Positions 1 through 13,955 of a stretch of 64,000 nt of DNA are shown here, piece after piece (within the stretch, counting starts at the first letter, position 1; each line of letters opens with the position of its first letter). Source of the DNA: Stenopsyche tienmushanensis (lineage: Eukaryota > Arthropoda > Insecta > Trichoptera > Stenopsychidae); NCBI GenBank assembly GCA_008973525.1, contig WACJ01000552.1, forward strand, positions 930,001 through 994,000, read 5' to 3'. Made by a program: the position numbers and the translations under genes. The notes below the pieces were generated by a model. The model was not told the DNA's origin. It worked only from the letters and a program-made list of their open reading frames with translations, and searched no databases.

Positions 1-735
1 TGACTTTTGAAAATATATTCTCTAAAGGAATTTCAAAACTATTTACGGAGTTATAGCTATTTTAGTGACGCGGGAATTAGGCCAGTCGTACCATAATGAA
101 ATCTTTAAACGCGTTTTTCTCGAAACTACTTTTTTCAATACGGTTGAAATCATATCTCAAGTTTTAATTAGTTAATTTACTTCAAGTTAGGTACAAATAT
201 TTTCTATATAACCCTCTATTATTCTTACCAGATTTATATCAAAATCTATTTTTTAACTATTTTAAAAAAATAAAACTGTGACAAAGTAAGGACAAAAAAT
301 GACTTGACTGAACTTTTTTTTAAACAGTCGCCATTTTGTGATATCTGTTTTTTGAGTTTGGGACTATAGTGACATCGTTTTAATTGTATTATTTGAAAAG
401 AAAATCTACACAGTACAATGATGACATTGACATATATATTGAGTATACTATTTCTTCCGAAGAAGAGGGCGATTTTGAGTCATTTCGAAAATCGCAAGGA
501 AAATAATCATATAGGGATGATAATATGTAATTAAAATAATTAGTATTTACCTACTGGATGTCTGGCATTTAAGATGCCAGGTCCTGTTTTTTATTAAGTT
601 TTTTATACTATTTTGGATATTCGTTTTTTAAAATCCATGGAATCTAATCTTCACTTTTTCTGTGTAAGTCATAGCTTTTTTGTGCAATTTATTTCTGTGC
701 GATTTTCCGCAGAATGCATCTATCGCACAAAAAAG
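1..735 (+). mobile_element. Right-hand part of a degenerate pogo/Tigger-like repeat
   Basis: Bases 1 to about 375 match, inverted, the segment 37815-38165; shared words include the stretch around 'gttatagctattttagtgacgcg' and the later 'cgccattttgtga'. Bases 660-735 (GTGCGATTTTCCGC, then ATGCATCTATCGCAC) resemble the right end of the pogo/Tigger element at 17540-17610. The other copy carries a left-type end at 38255-38292, so the two together outline one family with a left end, shared interior and right end. Between them, 420-506 reads as an acidic tail with the motif SSEEEGDFE before a stop. This may be the C-terminus of a decayed transposase, but that is inference. The left end lies outside the window. 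Confidence 0.45.
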
Positions 736-2004
736 CTTTAAATAAAATATTTATGATTTTCATAACTTAATAAGAATATTAACATATTATGTGAATTAAT
801 AAAACATATTTTAGGCTTATTATTAAGTGCGTGCGTTTCAAATAAGGAAGTTTCCCTATCGAACTCTGGTGGGAAGCTTCAAAACTCTACTATCCTAATA
901 TTTTGACCATAATGGTGGCCACCATAATGATATTTTTATTTTTCAAATAATAAATAACAACTTTATATGTCTCTCTATAATATGAAAAAATGATTTTAAC
1001 AAATATATCTTATACTGTGTGTGTTATTTATTTTTAAAATAAGGAAGTTTCCCTGTCGCACCCTGTGCAACAATTGGACTATAAATTAAAAAATTAATTT
1101 AAAAAATCAAAATATCAACGTACATTTATTTTGTGCCATTCAATACATGCATATTGCATTAATAGATAACATCGGAAGATTATAACACAAAATCGAACAA
1201 GATTTACATCCATAATATATTCAGTTAAAGAGACAGTTTTATTGACCCACGTGTTAAGCCGTTGTTTCTCAATCAGAGCCGAATGATTTATTCCACCCTC
1301 AGCAGTCCTCAACGGCGGTTCTTGCTCGTACTTCGGACTATCGAGACTGAAAGTTATTTACGATATGCCGTTATAAATCAAGGGTCTCATATTTACGAGT
1401 GTAAGATTGTTATACATATTCTTTTATAAATAAGAGCCATAAAGCAGCAGGACATGGTTATTATATCGAGGTGTCGTTGCAACATAGTTTTACGACATGA
1501 ATGTAATCAGGCTGAGTCAAAATAGCGGCGACGATTATTGAAAAATAGCACGATTTAATAGTGTTCATTACAACTTTAATACACTCGGACCACGTAAGCT
1601 GTAATTTATACATTGTAAATGCATTTAATAACAGTAATATCGTCTTGTAATGTATAAATTGCCGTTCGTGATAGGGTTTGTTGTTTATTACGCGAGACCT
1701 ACTTTTATTTTTTAAGCGCTTAAACACCGCAATAATTGGCAAAGGAAGCGAAATGAAATCATTTTTTTAAAATTCTGATACACTTGGACCGATCTGTTGA
1801 AAAAAGCGTCTGCTCGATTTAATGACGGTGCTAAAACCGGTCAAGATTCAGGGATCAATTTATTATGAACGGACCATTAAAATAAGTATATTGTGATTTA
1901 TTTTTATTAAGTCAAAAATATAGCATTTGACCTAAAAGATCCATAAAGACTCTCGTCATATTAGGGACATTTGATGATGTTGATGAGTATTTTGGGTATT
2001 CCTG
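736..2004. other. AT-rich interval without recognisable gene
   Basis: Only short open frames occur here (for example 1115-1312 and 1461-1742 on the minus strand). They lack splice context or family motifs. A short phrase, 'ataaggaagtttccctRtcg', occurs twice, at about 842-861 and 1039-1058, and may be a remnant of a local duplication. Confidence 0.5.
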
Positions 2005-2175
2005 GGTTCTTCATATAATGACATGCATACAAATCTGGATTATGAAAAAAGCTTTCATTTCAACAAACCATCAAGAAAAAAGGTCAATCGGATTTCGCAA
2101 AATTTTATACTGAAACCATTAATGGACATAAGTATATATAAGTATCTATGAGTGACTAATTTGCAAAAATAATTA
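2005..2175 (+). repeat. Possible degraded SINE copy
   Basis: The stretch 'aaatctggattatgaaaaaagc', followed by 'aacaaacc' and later 'tgagtgacta', follows the same word order as the body of the SINE copies at 40235 and 45404. The promoter boxes are not recognisable, so this is tentative. Confidence 0.25.
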
Positions 2176-5100
2176 AAATAGTATTTAAAAGCTATGATAA
2201 TTGATATTTTTTCGTCTAGAATAATCTTATCATGGTTTAAAAATATTTAGGATATCTTGGAAAACGACTACATAAATATATTCAATTCCCATAAATATCA
2301 ACGATGGAAATCACTCATGTCCGATTTTGGATATGCCATTTTAAGGAGAAGATAATTTCTATAATAATATAAAAATGGACTCTAGAACCATTTTATTATA
2401 CATAAGTTATTTGTCATGCGAGTCAAAAATTGCAACAAAGTTGCTCTTCAAAGACCCTTAATCACTTCTTACGACACTTTTTGCGAAGTTACCTCTTTAA
2501 TGCCGAAGACCATCAAACTTCACGGCCTTCTCGCCTCGGCGTTTCGACAATCTTTCATAAGTCTTCAACCCGTTAACGGGCAAAAACCAGTTTCTTCGTT
2601 CGGAGCCACCGTCTTTTAACACCAGCTCAAATGCGTCCGGAATGAGCAATCATCTCTACACAGAGCGAGTTAAGTGTTTTATTAACAAGAAGCCGTCGCA
2701 CTAATCGAGTTTCGTCGACGTAAAGAGATGACCGACCGGCCACTTCAATTAACGACACATATGCGTGTCTCGATATCGAACACGTGGGAAAAATGCTTCT
2801 AAAAGAAGATGCGACAATGGGTGCATAGTCTCGATTGATTCCATAAGTTTTCCCATGGTTGAGTCTGATTGATCCAATTAATTTTATAGTATTTGAACCA
2901 ACACACAATGAGAACTAGATCACCCTCTCTTTCATGCTGGATGTCATGAAATTTACTCTTGTTTATCAATATTAGATATGATAATATGGAGATTGAGTAG
3001 CAAAATGGACAATTCAATAGAATCTGGGTTATTTATCGTAAAAAAATACATCGTGTAATAGTTTACAGACACAAAAATGAAACGATTGGTATTCATGACG
3101 TGTTTTATAGAACTATTTTTTAACATAAATATTCAATGCTTAACTGGCTGAAACGATATTTTCAGCATAACTGAATAGAGCAATTTTAATGCTCCCTTGA
3201 GAAAAATAAATTTAAAACCCAACCCTATATTTTTATTCAGACGTCAAACCATCCCTAAACATTCATCTTCACCATTTAGATACTAAAACAAATGGTTTTT
3301 ATTAACAAATTCCTCAGATAGATCTTCAAATTATACCCCAGATGAATATGCTGAAAGTTATCTCCATATGAAAATATTATTTCATGTGTGATAAAATTAA
3401 GAGATAGTTTGTAAGGAAATAATATACATTGTTGTGTAATGTTGCCAATAAACACGTATTTGTAAGCCTACGCAATTCTATTTATTATTAAAAACATCCT
3501 TCATTCGATTTTCGCAATAGATAGAGAAATTGTTTATGAAATCTAATAAAAAAAGTTGATATATGCATTCATGATTAATTTTTAATATGATAAGATTTTT
3601 TAAGTGGAACTTCTATAAGTAGAGCAAATTGGTCTGCAAATCACGAAAAGTGAAACTCCAACCAGCAGTTGGTCGGAAAGAGAGAGAGGGTCATTTGTAA
3701 TTTCTGCGTATAAATCATAGACACGCTGCATGCATGTATTACGTCACCTCCACTTTCTGTGTATGTGTGTCTATGCGTATCATCACTAGACCAGTAGCAA
3801 GCCTATTTTATTATATATTTCACAAACACAACTTGCGAAAGTAACACGCACATATTTTATTCAGAGACTAGAAACGATTGTCCACCCGCTGTTTCTTCTT
3901 CTCTGGCTTCAGAGAAGGAAAAGTGTTTCACTTTGCGTAACGTTCATGCAAATTTTTCTCATCAAGCCTATAGAAGTATTAATTAAAAACGTTTAAAATA
4001 TCAATGGAGTACAATTGGGAAAAAAATGGATTAATTTAATAAATTAGTAGGTTTATCAGTCTTTTTCTTTGCGATTTATAGTTAACAGTAATCATATTTA
4101 TCATAAAATCGTACAAAATCGCGTAAATTATGGGTTTATCAACATTTTCAGAATTAGAAATTAAATGTTGGCTTAATTCAAGATTAAATCAACCAATTTA
4201 TTGGAGTGCAATAGCCAATGCATATTATAACATGTGTGTAATTTGTGTTAATGTGAGAACGCTCAGATAGTAATAGATACAATCAATATGTTTGATATTG
4301 AAATCTATATGGTGGTAAATTTGACCATTCAAGTTTAATAGCTTTGACCTATTTTTAAAAATATAGTACAATGAGGCTAGTTTACTAAATCATTGCTGTC
4401 ATTAGATAGCTTAAAGACAAAAATCGGTCAAAAATATTATATAATTCCATCGTTACAATCAAAATTTAAGTATTGTACATTGAATCATGATATTATTGCT
4501 AACTTAATCAACCAAACAAATTCATTTCATAATGATTGCTTCATTTTACAGTCTTCCGTTTATGGTAAGACATTAAAACGATTTCTTATTTGGTATTATT
4601 GCGTTTCTAGCGATTCCTTGAACACTTCATTGCATAAAATTCATTTTCTTACCGCAATTTGCAAGATTGTCCTATTAATTGTCTAACTACTTGCAAAACT
4701 GTGGTGTTGAATCCGATTTCAAAGCCTACCTTTTTGAATGATTAATTAAAGCTTTAAAGCGTTGTATAATCGCCTACAAATTACACGCTTTCCGAGATAT
4801 ACAGATCTGTTCTTTTTGAAACATTGTCGAGAATTTATAGTATTAAATGTTTTCTTAAGCGTATTGATTGATGAGCGGTGTTTTTTAGGATTGGATTCTC
4901 ACATCTTGTTTGTATCTTTGTTGGATTTTGGTGCATGGAATGTGGCAATGAAAGAAGAAATTCAACGCATTCAGCGAGGCTTGAAGAAGTTTTTCAAGCG
5001 ATTTTTGTATATATGATACACGAAAATACATTGCTACGTAATGAAATCGTAAAGATAGCATCTTTGCACAATGTCTCAGTTTCAACTTGGTAAGCCACGT

Positions 5101-8100
5101 CCTGTGTTAATTGCAGGATGCATCAGGCCAAGATAAACGCGAGCTGTCCAAGCCTTCATATGTTAAGTGTGGTCCTTAGCAAAAATGTGGTGTCAGGAGG
5201 AGGATCGTGTTACCTGTTATTTATATTCAGAGAAATGTGTCAAGAGACAGCGGTTATAACGCACGTGTGGACATTTCTTCAGAGTTGGGCGAGATTAACA
5301 CCATATAGGGAGTGGAGCATGACAGGTACGTCGGGAGTATTTACGATCGCGCCGACTGCCCAACACATTTTTCACGGAGCGTAAAAGCCTTAAAACACGA
5401 GCTGCTGCCGCAAGATACATTTCTTCGAGGTTGTAATAAATTTACCGCGAATAATGCGCTTAGCAATAATAAGGTGTAATTGGTGAGTGGATATGACATG
5501 ATGGATAGTTATTTGCTACTCTCTCACTTTCCGTTCTGGTTTTCTTCGATGATTTATAGACGGCGGAAATTAAGTGATTTACGTACAGAATAACACGTGC
5601 TTTCGTATTATCGACACGAAGAGAATATAGGAAAAATATTGGGGGATAATTAATATTACTACCCTTATGTACAAGAAATCATACTAGCACTAATACACTA
5701 ATATCTTCAACGGAAGAAATATTAGGATTTTTTTTCCTTACATTCTAATTTCTCAGTTAAAATAAGTTAATATATAAATTGGGACTATAAAATATATGGT
5801 TGCATTTTAATATTCACTATAATGACCGATGGTACAACATGTGTGCCATACTTCATATTTGCCATCATATTCATTTCGAATTGTTAATGGCATATATTAT
5901 AGAATTCCCATGTATCATTTTATATATTTATGTAGGATTTCCAACCTTTTCAGTAAAAGTCCCCATACAGTGTTTAGTAAATTATTTCAGACAGTACATG
6001 CGAGGGACCACCAATGCTTACTTTGCTAAAATCAATTTTATTATTTATTTTACAGACTTTTTAGACTATTTCCTTAGTTTATTTATTGTTAATAAAATAT
6101 ATTAGTACAATTAAAATAAATATTTAAACATTTAATACAAACGATATCACAAGTCAAAAAATCTCCATACAACAAATTTTATATTTCAGAAGTTTTTGTT
6201 CGATTAAATACAGAGTAGTCTCGATTTTATTCAATTAATTTTAGATTGTCATGTTGAACCAAATCTTCGTGGTTCAAAACTAAAATGAACATATTTTTTC
6301 GCAAGCAGCACGTCGTTGTTACAGTCGTAAATGTCAAAAAAATGTGATTATCTTAGATTAAGGCTCTATAAAATTTCAATGACTCAGAGGAGGCTTTATG
6401 GCAAAATCACAAGGTCGTACGAGCGAGCAATCTATTCCTTACTGAGTTTCAAATTTGAAAAAACCATTGCGCAATCTAATGGCCCGATAAAAAAGCCTTA
6501 TCGTTGCGACTTTGTTTCTGAAAATAATTATAAAAATTACCATATCGTTGTATCGCAATTTCGAGCCTCGGCCCAGAGTGTTATATATTTGACAGCTCCA
6601 GATTTCAATCGCTTTCTAATTCATGCATAGAATTCTGCTAAAAATTCCGATGAAGTCTACGAAAATTTTATACTTATCAGAGGTAATTCGGTCAGAAAAG
6701 TTATCCTCGACTTTTAAATGTATGTATTTATACAGAATTTTGTTGCAATGCGAATGGGCTTCCTACGACAACTTCGTCAATCCATGATTTATCTTCGGCT
6801 GTCAGAACTTTTTAGTATACATTTTGGTCCAATTTCAGACCTCCTTCAATGCAGATATGCGCGTCATTACTAACGACACCGAAACCGAACATTATGTGAG
6901 CAGAAAACATTATTTTTATGACTCTGACCACATCTTAAAGACTCACAAGTCAACCATATTTCATTCTGCCTATTGTATGCAAAAAAAATTCCCGTTAGAA
7001 AAAAGCTACATTTTTTAAACCTTCTTTTTTCACTTTCCAGTCTACGTTTTTTTTAAAGTTTTTTAATCAAAACATGCGCCAATTCTACTCATGCACTCAA
7101 TAGATTTTTATACGGACATAATTCAATTGCATTTATAGGTCAAACAGTGCTATAATTACTGCATCAACCTTTTTATATTGTATATAGGCCAATGAATTTG
7201 CATACACGCTATGAACATTATTTCGTAAATAAATCAAATTATAATTAAGTAAATATACCTGGAATTTTGAATGATTGATAATTAATTTGGTGTTTTTGTT
7301 CTTATTCTATAGCTTCAAGTATATTTAATTATATTTTTCCGCGAAAGAAGACTTTCAAAAGGAATGAATAAAAACAGAAATATCTGACATAAGAGCATTA
7401 TATCCAAGGAAAATTTGTTTAGATGACAAACGCAGAGCATCTTATTATAATAAGCCTCATTTCCATTGTTAGCCTGGACTCGCATTGTAATCCTGTTTTA
7501 ATGAGAGAAAAATTCAGTTTTCAGTAAAAGATTACGCATGCCAGTGGAGCCTATCTTTATTAACTGAATTTCTCGGCTTTTATCTCGATTTTCATTAAGC
7601 AATGCTTGATGTAATAATATTTTAGATTTATAGGATGAGGTTCGTTGTAGTACATTTTGTCTGTGGATTATGTAGAGCTGGGTAAGTGACACGAGATCAG
7701 GAGATAAGCTCTTCGGTACAAGCTGGCCCCCGTAATGGAGACTTCAAAACTTCACGTTTCTTTAATGGAGCATTGAATATCTATCTAGATAGATGTGTTT
7801 ATAAAATATATCTATATAAAACATGCTTCGGGGGCTTATCTGTATTTTAATAGCCTCGGCTTATCTTAATTCACTCGCATTCAACTCGTATTTATGGTTA
7901 TTTCTTCATTAACTGGAAGCTGCTCGCGAAGTTATTAGTCTATTTCATAATCTAAAGTGGAGAATGGAGCAGCGTTTGTATGATATCTCAATAAGGTGAA
8001 TTGGATCGAATATTTAATTTAATATTTTTTTCTTCGGTTAATTTATTCAAATTAATGCATATGTATTCACGATCGGAGCTTTTGATTGCACCGAGAAATG

Positions 8101-8335
8101 GTTAACGTGGGCATATTAATAATGGACTCATTTAAAATTGACTAAATCACTTAGAGCTAACAATAAGAAAGCCAATGGCTAAAAAAGGTTCAAATACTTC
8201 TCAGAAAAAAATATGGCGGAAACCTTAAACCGTAGACACTCCTGAAAATGGAAAAAAATGTACTCACATTTTTTTAAATTTCCTAATTTTCATTTTACAT
8301 CTTAATTCATGGAGCTAATGGCGACCACTTTGAAA
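2176..8335. other. Long gene-free AT-rich interval
   Basis: I see no transposase motif, SINE box or convincing exon here. The longest open frames (2627-2908 minus, 4393-4686, 5118-5384, 5800-6105 and 6331-6630 plus) are about 90-100 codons. They have ordinary AT-rich composition and no recognisable domain, so I treat them as chance. Confidence 0.5.
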
Positions 8336-8337
8336 TA

Positions 8338-8445
8338 CACTCGGGCCTCGTATAACACGATTTTGAATAACAATGTTTTATACAACACTTTTTATGTATT
8401 AATTTTGGCATGTTTTTAATAATCGTATTATACGAGGCCTGAGTG
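8338..8445. mobile_element. 108-bp MITE with TA target duplication (pogo/Tigger type)
   Basis: Terminal inverted repeats of about 25 bp start CACTCGGGCCTCGTATAA and end TTATACGAGGCCTGAGTG. The element is flanked on both sides by TA (8336-8337 and 8446-8447). The interior is AT-rich and has no open frame. TA duplications and a CACT-type terminus resembling the element ends at 17619 and 38292 suggest a non-autonomous Tc1/mariner/pogo-superfamily element; the exact family is inference. Related but weaker words occur at 17632-17712 and 28195-28260. Confidence 0.75.
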
Positions 8446-8447
8446 TA

Positions 8448-11400
8448 TTTTTAAAGTATATACACGTTTTTAAACATATGGTTATTAAACACAAATCTTT
8501 TTGACGAAAATCAATATACAATATTTGAGATAAAAACCTAGATGCAAGCTACTGAGAGTAAATTTTAGAACTATCTGCGGTTCATATTATTATCAATAAC
8601 GTCAAAAATAGTAGAAACAGCATTCTAATCAACAAGTTTAATTATTATAATATTTTGTATCAATAATATAGGTAGACTTAATAGAATATCTACCATCTAA
8701 AAATGGGATATACTTACGATAACAATGCGACTATTGTGATAGAAGGTAATCTTTATTTTTAAAGACATGGTCTTGAAATTAATTACAACTTTAAAATAAA
8801 CTTTTATCCAAAATTATTTGTTTAAAACTATGGAAAATAGTCGTTCAATTTAGATTTGTGTATGACTAATTATGCTATGAGATTCAGTTATTATTATTGT
8901 AATTATAGGGCAATAAATTAGATTTTTAACAATACCTATCTTAAATGTATATCATTAATTCTGAATGATTACGTTAAATCAGATCCACATTTTATCATAT
9001 TAATTAAGTCTATGTGTTATTTGTTAGTCTGTCCCACATTGTGTTTTTCTGAGTGGGAACGCTTGATAAATAAAAAATGTTAAAACTACAAGACGCTAAG
9101 ACAAATTTGCAAATACATTTGATAAAATTGTCTTTGATTTTCAAGTATATTTTTTGTTAATTGATTTATTTAAAAAGGCTTCTTGTAATGCAGTATAAAG
9201 TAGCATTGGAATTATATGAAAGCCTATATAATGCTAAAGCATATTTATGGCTTATAGTAATCTTCTTCTTACAAAGTATGCTTTATATATGAGGAAGAAT
9301 TGTACACAAATATTAAGTGGCATATTACATACATGTGTTGAAAAAATTAATTATAAATACTCACTTAAGCATTACTTTGTAGGTCGTGATACTTTCACTT
9401 TCAATCGATAAAAGATGATTGATGTCTTACCTAAAAGGAAAAAATAATCAGTTATTAATAACCAATCTACATGATATTTTATATCGAATTATACATTAAA
9501 TTAAAATTAGAATCGAGGGGTTGTCTCTCGGGGCTTATTTAAAATTGATATCAGATTTCTATTAAGATCGCATTAAATAGCACTAAGTAATGAAGCAAAT
9601 TCTTAAGCTTGATTTACATAAAGCACCTGCAGTTTTAAAATTCCTTATCGTCAACTATGTAAATTAACTGGTTATTTTGCCGATGCTAAGAGCTATTGAT
9701 ATTGTTTTTAAAACTAATTTTATTTTTATCTCAATGAATGCATTGCCACGGCAGAAATTGTATGTTAATATCAGTATCCAATTCGGTTGTTTATCTCGAA
9801 ATTATGCGATTGAATTTAGCCCAGTGATTCAATGGGCGATTTAATTAATGATATGAATATTTAATGCTTTCCCTAAATAGACTTTTAAATTTTCATTAGA
9901 TAACGATTCGTTTTGGTTGAGTTATGAGGCATTCCAAGTTGATGAGATGAGTTAGATGTATTCTATTATTCAGAGGAAGTAACTGTTTATTCTATGGCGT
10001 CATTTAAGGACGGCTCCAAAGAACAACTATGATGATGATCAACCGAATCGTTACGAGCACACAGCAAAATCGTAACGTTTATGACGAGGCAAATTGTTGA
10101 GTGAATTTGCATTTAAAATCTGCTGTCTTCGTCCCGTTTAAGATGGTAGTAAAATTTTATCGACATTTTCGATCAAATTAACGTAGTAAAAGGAAGAGCA
10201 TTTCGCTTAATAACAACATGGCTTCTTTTGCGTCTTCGAGCTACGTCTTCGCAGTATGAAAAGTTGCGATTGATTAAATTTCTTTATCGACACGTCCATC
10301 GGAAGATGTTTAGCGGTGAACGGTCTCCGACAGTAATGAGTTCTGAACTCTGTACATAAATAAGTCGACAAGTTTTACCTGGAAGGCTTGGCAACTTTGA
10401 GAAATTCGCCTGGACCGCCTTGCCTAGGCGAAGTTTCTACAGAAGATGAGTTGGCATATTCAAATAGTATTGGAGGATGTCAAAGTCTACTTCGTCTATG
10501 AAATAAATGGCAAAGGAAGAAAACGAGAGCTTGTCTTTTACTCAACTAACATATATATAGTGATCGACTGAAAGTCTTTAATATACGTGCAAAAACTTAT
10601 TAGTACAAGCTTGAAAATGTATAAATAAGTGTAGACTTATACATTGACGTAATACGAATTAGAAATAAGTTTGTTAAAATTTTTAAGCCTCAAAGAAATC
10701 AATTCTTTCAATATTAATTTTATACGTTTGCTTTTATACGAAAAACCTTTTCATAAAGACATCCATAATCGCCTTTTCCCTTTTATGGTTACTTAAATGT
10801 TCTCAAAGCGCCATTCTCGAAAAAAACCTTTTCTCGTCAGATTTTTTAGTTATTTGTTAAGAGCAAAAACACAAATGATTACTTACGAAGACCCAAAAAG
10901 TTATTTCAACAAATAAGTCAAAGTCAATTTTTTCCATTTGAAAATTCATTGATATTTAGATAAAAAAAATATTGAATATATAACACGCTTTCTTTCAAAT
11001 TTTATTTGAAACATTTTGTATTCTTTGTATTGAAATCCTCTCTGGAGCTTTTGGCACACCGAATTAATCTTTCCACGTGCCTGACGCTTTTTCCTGATCG
11101 CCTTTTCCGATGCTGAAAGGATTTAAGTTTCTTTTAAGATCCCGTTGTTTGGGTCCAACAATAGGTTCCTTGACGTTTAATTAAGGATACACTCAGCTCT
11201 CATTCTTTTCACATGTCTATATTAGCTCAGCTACTCTGATTTCTTCCTGGATCCGAAGATCGATATATACCCAAGTGGAGTACTTTAACAGGAATAATTT
11301 TCATCAAAACATACATCCTGTAAAACGATATTTTTCAAAGAAAGATAAGTGGCAGCCTTTGTAAGTGCGCTCATGATAGCTCATAAAATCATATAGCTAT

Positions 11401-13643
11401 GTTCCAGAGACTACCATAAAATGGATATTCGATTTAAAATTTATTTGCTTGATGCAAGAAATTGAACCATTTTAATATTTTCTGAATAAATTTTGATCTG
11501 GAATAAATGTTTGCATAACCTAATGGAGGTTCCCATAGAAGTTTGGATGTTAAAAAAATTGACAAACGTTATAATAGAATTTAAGATGTTTAAAAATAAA
11601 ATATTTGTACATTTCATACAAGATGAGAGCGAAAGGATTTGTATGAAATTATGTAATTCTGACTACTGAGCAACAGTGGAAAATTCAATTAAGCTTATTT
11701 CAATTCTATATCTACAAGAAATGTTTGTGAAATTCTCAATATTGCAAGTAACGATTGCTTTTTTATGCATTCTTTCATTTTCAGCTCATCCTTTTGCGAG
11801 TTTATAGCCCAACATAAAATTTTACGTCGGTAATACGAATCAGCAAGTCCGTTATAAAAGCTTCCATTGTAAATATTGCTTCAGTTGAGGAATCAGCAAT
11901 GTCGGCATTGATGATGCATGAAAACCCCCAAAAACTGTAGTTCTGGTGCTTCAATTTAGATCATTGAATTATAAATATATATATTTAAAATGGGAATCAA
12001 GAATGAATACATTATTCTTAAGACGCATTTTTAATGTTCTTTTTACGGGATCAAGGCTGGAATGTTCCATAAAAATGTAGAAAATTGTATTAGTTTAAAT
12101 TACTGGAAGATGCTAATTCTATATTATGCCTACAAAAAATATTCTTGACAGAGTTCAAGAGTTAAACGGAAAGGTTCTATTATACCGTCTACTATCCCTG
12201 AATTTAGCCCATTTGGATTATTATATGTTAAAATATTTGGAATACATATTACAAGAAAAATGATTAATTAAAAAGTTTATGTATTGTGTCAAAAAGATGC
12301 AAGAATATTAGAAATTTAAATATTAATTTTAAATCTTCTTTAATCTAAGTCTATCAATTTAATGAATCGAAGCTCTTTAGTATGATAAAGACGTGTAGCT
12401 TCATTTTCACCTTAAAGGCAATTAACGCTCTTTTTAACACATGATGGATCTTCCATTTCACAGGGTATAATTATGACAAATAAATAACTATGGTGTTGTT
12501 GAACATGGAAAAAAATACAAAATTTTTCACAAATAATAAATGTGAAACAATACACTATGACTTAATTTTACACTCTCGAAAATATCCAGTAATGATACGC
12601 AATTAATCTTGGCACGTCTTAAAAATGTGTGAATCGTGAGAAACGACTCTGTTCCTAGTTTTAAAAAAATGTAAGCATTTTTATACACGCAATGTACTCC
12701 TTTAAAATACATATTCGGGATTTGATGGCTGGAAATTTATGACCACGAACCACGATTGTGAAATTAAATATGTAATGGAATTGTTAAAGCTGCCGATTTC
12801 AATAACGAGTTCAGCTGTTAAAATTGATTGCCAAATTTACAGTTTCGGGGTCTTTAAATATTCGTTTATGGCAAAAATGTGTACAAAACACGATTTGTTA
12901 TAATAAACGCCAGGAACATTTCCCACATCATTACTTTCGTACTAGGTAACAACCTTCAGTGTGTGGGTACAGTAAGCAATATTGATTAGTTTGACGCTTA
13001 AAATATTTTTTTATCCAAATAAGGATATTTGAAAAAGTCTTCTTTATAAATATTATAAAATATTTGGGTGATTTGAGCCTAAATGTAATATTAAAAACAA
13101 GCTATTTTTTTGTATAATCTTTAAAAAATGTTCTGGCTTATACAAACTTTTCACATGCAATTAAAACTTATTTTGCCATATACTGACATCAAATACTGAT
13201 AAATTTTCTTATAATTAGGCATATTTGCAAAATTATATAAACAACACTTTACTTCGCGATATACCACCATCGATGACATTTTTTACGAAAATTCATCAAA
13301 AAGAATCAGTAAAATATTTACAATTTGCTTGTCCTCCTCTTATATATAGAGAAATTAAATTAAATGCAAAAAATATGTCAAATAAATATCCATACAGTGA
13401 TCATCATTAACCCCATTAAGTCCACAGCTGATGTATAAAGGATTTTCCAGTTCGCTTCCATTCAGTTCAATCATATTCCCTAATGAACTTGAATGTTATA
13501 CAACGTGTTATTCAAATAGTGTTAAGCTATTTACACGTATAAAATATCAAAGTTTATCATTTTCTTTCCTTAATTTATTGAATTCTGTGTCAACCTGTTT
13601 GACAACAAAACTTGGTTTGTTAACATAATATTGCATAATTAAG
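8448..13643. other. Gene-free AT-rich interval
   Basis: No open frame reaches even 65 codons in most of this stretch, and the longest (12527-12712 minus, 13225-13410 plus, 13431-13628 plus) lack any motif. I recognise no transposon ends. It is probably intron or intergenic sequence. Confidence 0.5.
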
Positions 13644-13955
13644 TGTTGGTAAAATGAGTTAAATTTTAGACTTTCATTATGAAGTTTCAGATCGATCGTC
13701 TCGATCCAGGTTTATCATGATTTTCTGGATCTAAAAATATAAGTACTGAAGAAATTAATAAAGTTATGCAAAGCAGCCTATGAGTGACTGGAATAATAAG
13801 AATATCATTTAAATTGATGATAATTTCATCGCTCATTTTGTAGATCCTCTTCTTCTTATAATTCTTATTTTAATAATCCTATCCTAATTTAACCGCATGT
13901 GATAGAGAATGGTAAATTACCACATAAAGATAGTTCCTTAAAAAGTCTCCTATTA
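13644..13955 (+). repeat. tRNA-derived SINE copy, head eroded
   Basis: The body aligns by eye with the best copy at 40235-40640. It contains 'gatcgatcgtctcgatccag', then a 'tttctggat' block, 'atgagtgact', 'gataatttcat', a C/T-rich block with 'cctcttcttcttat', and a 3' 'ggtaaattaccacata' hairpin corresponding to 'gggaaaccaccacat'. The A and B boxes are too eroded to read. It lies on the same strand as the copies at 35044, 40235, 45404 and 47215. Confidence 0.55.

Noticed and set aside
4393..6630. Group of 65-101 codon frames suggesting a small gene cluster
   Set aside because: No splice sites, no shared domain, AT-driven codon use and mutual overlap; expected by chance in DNA this AT-rich.
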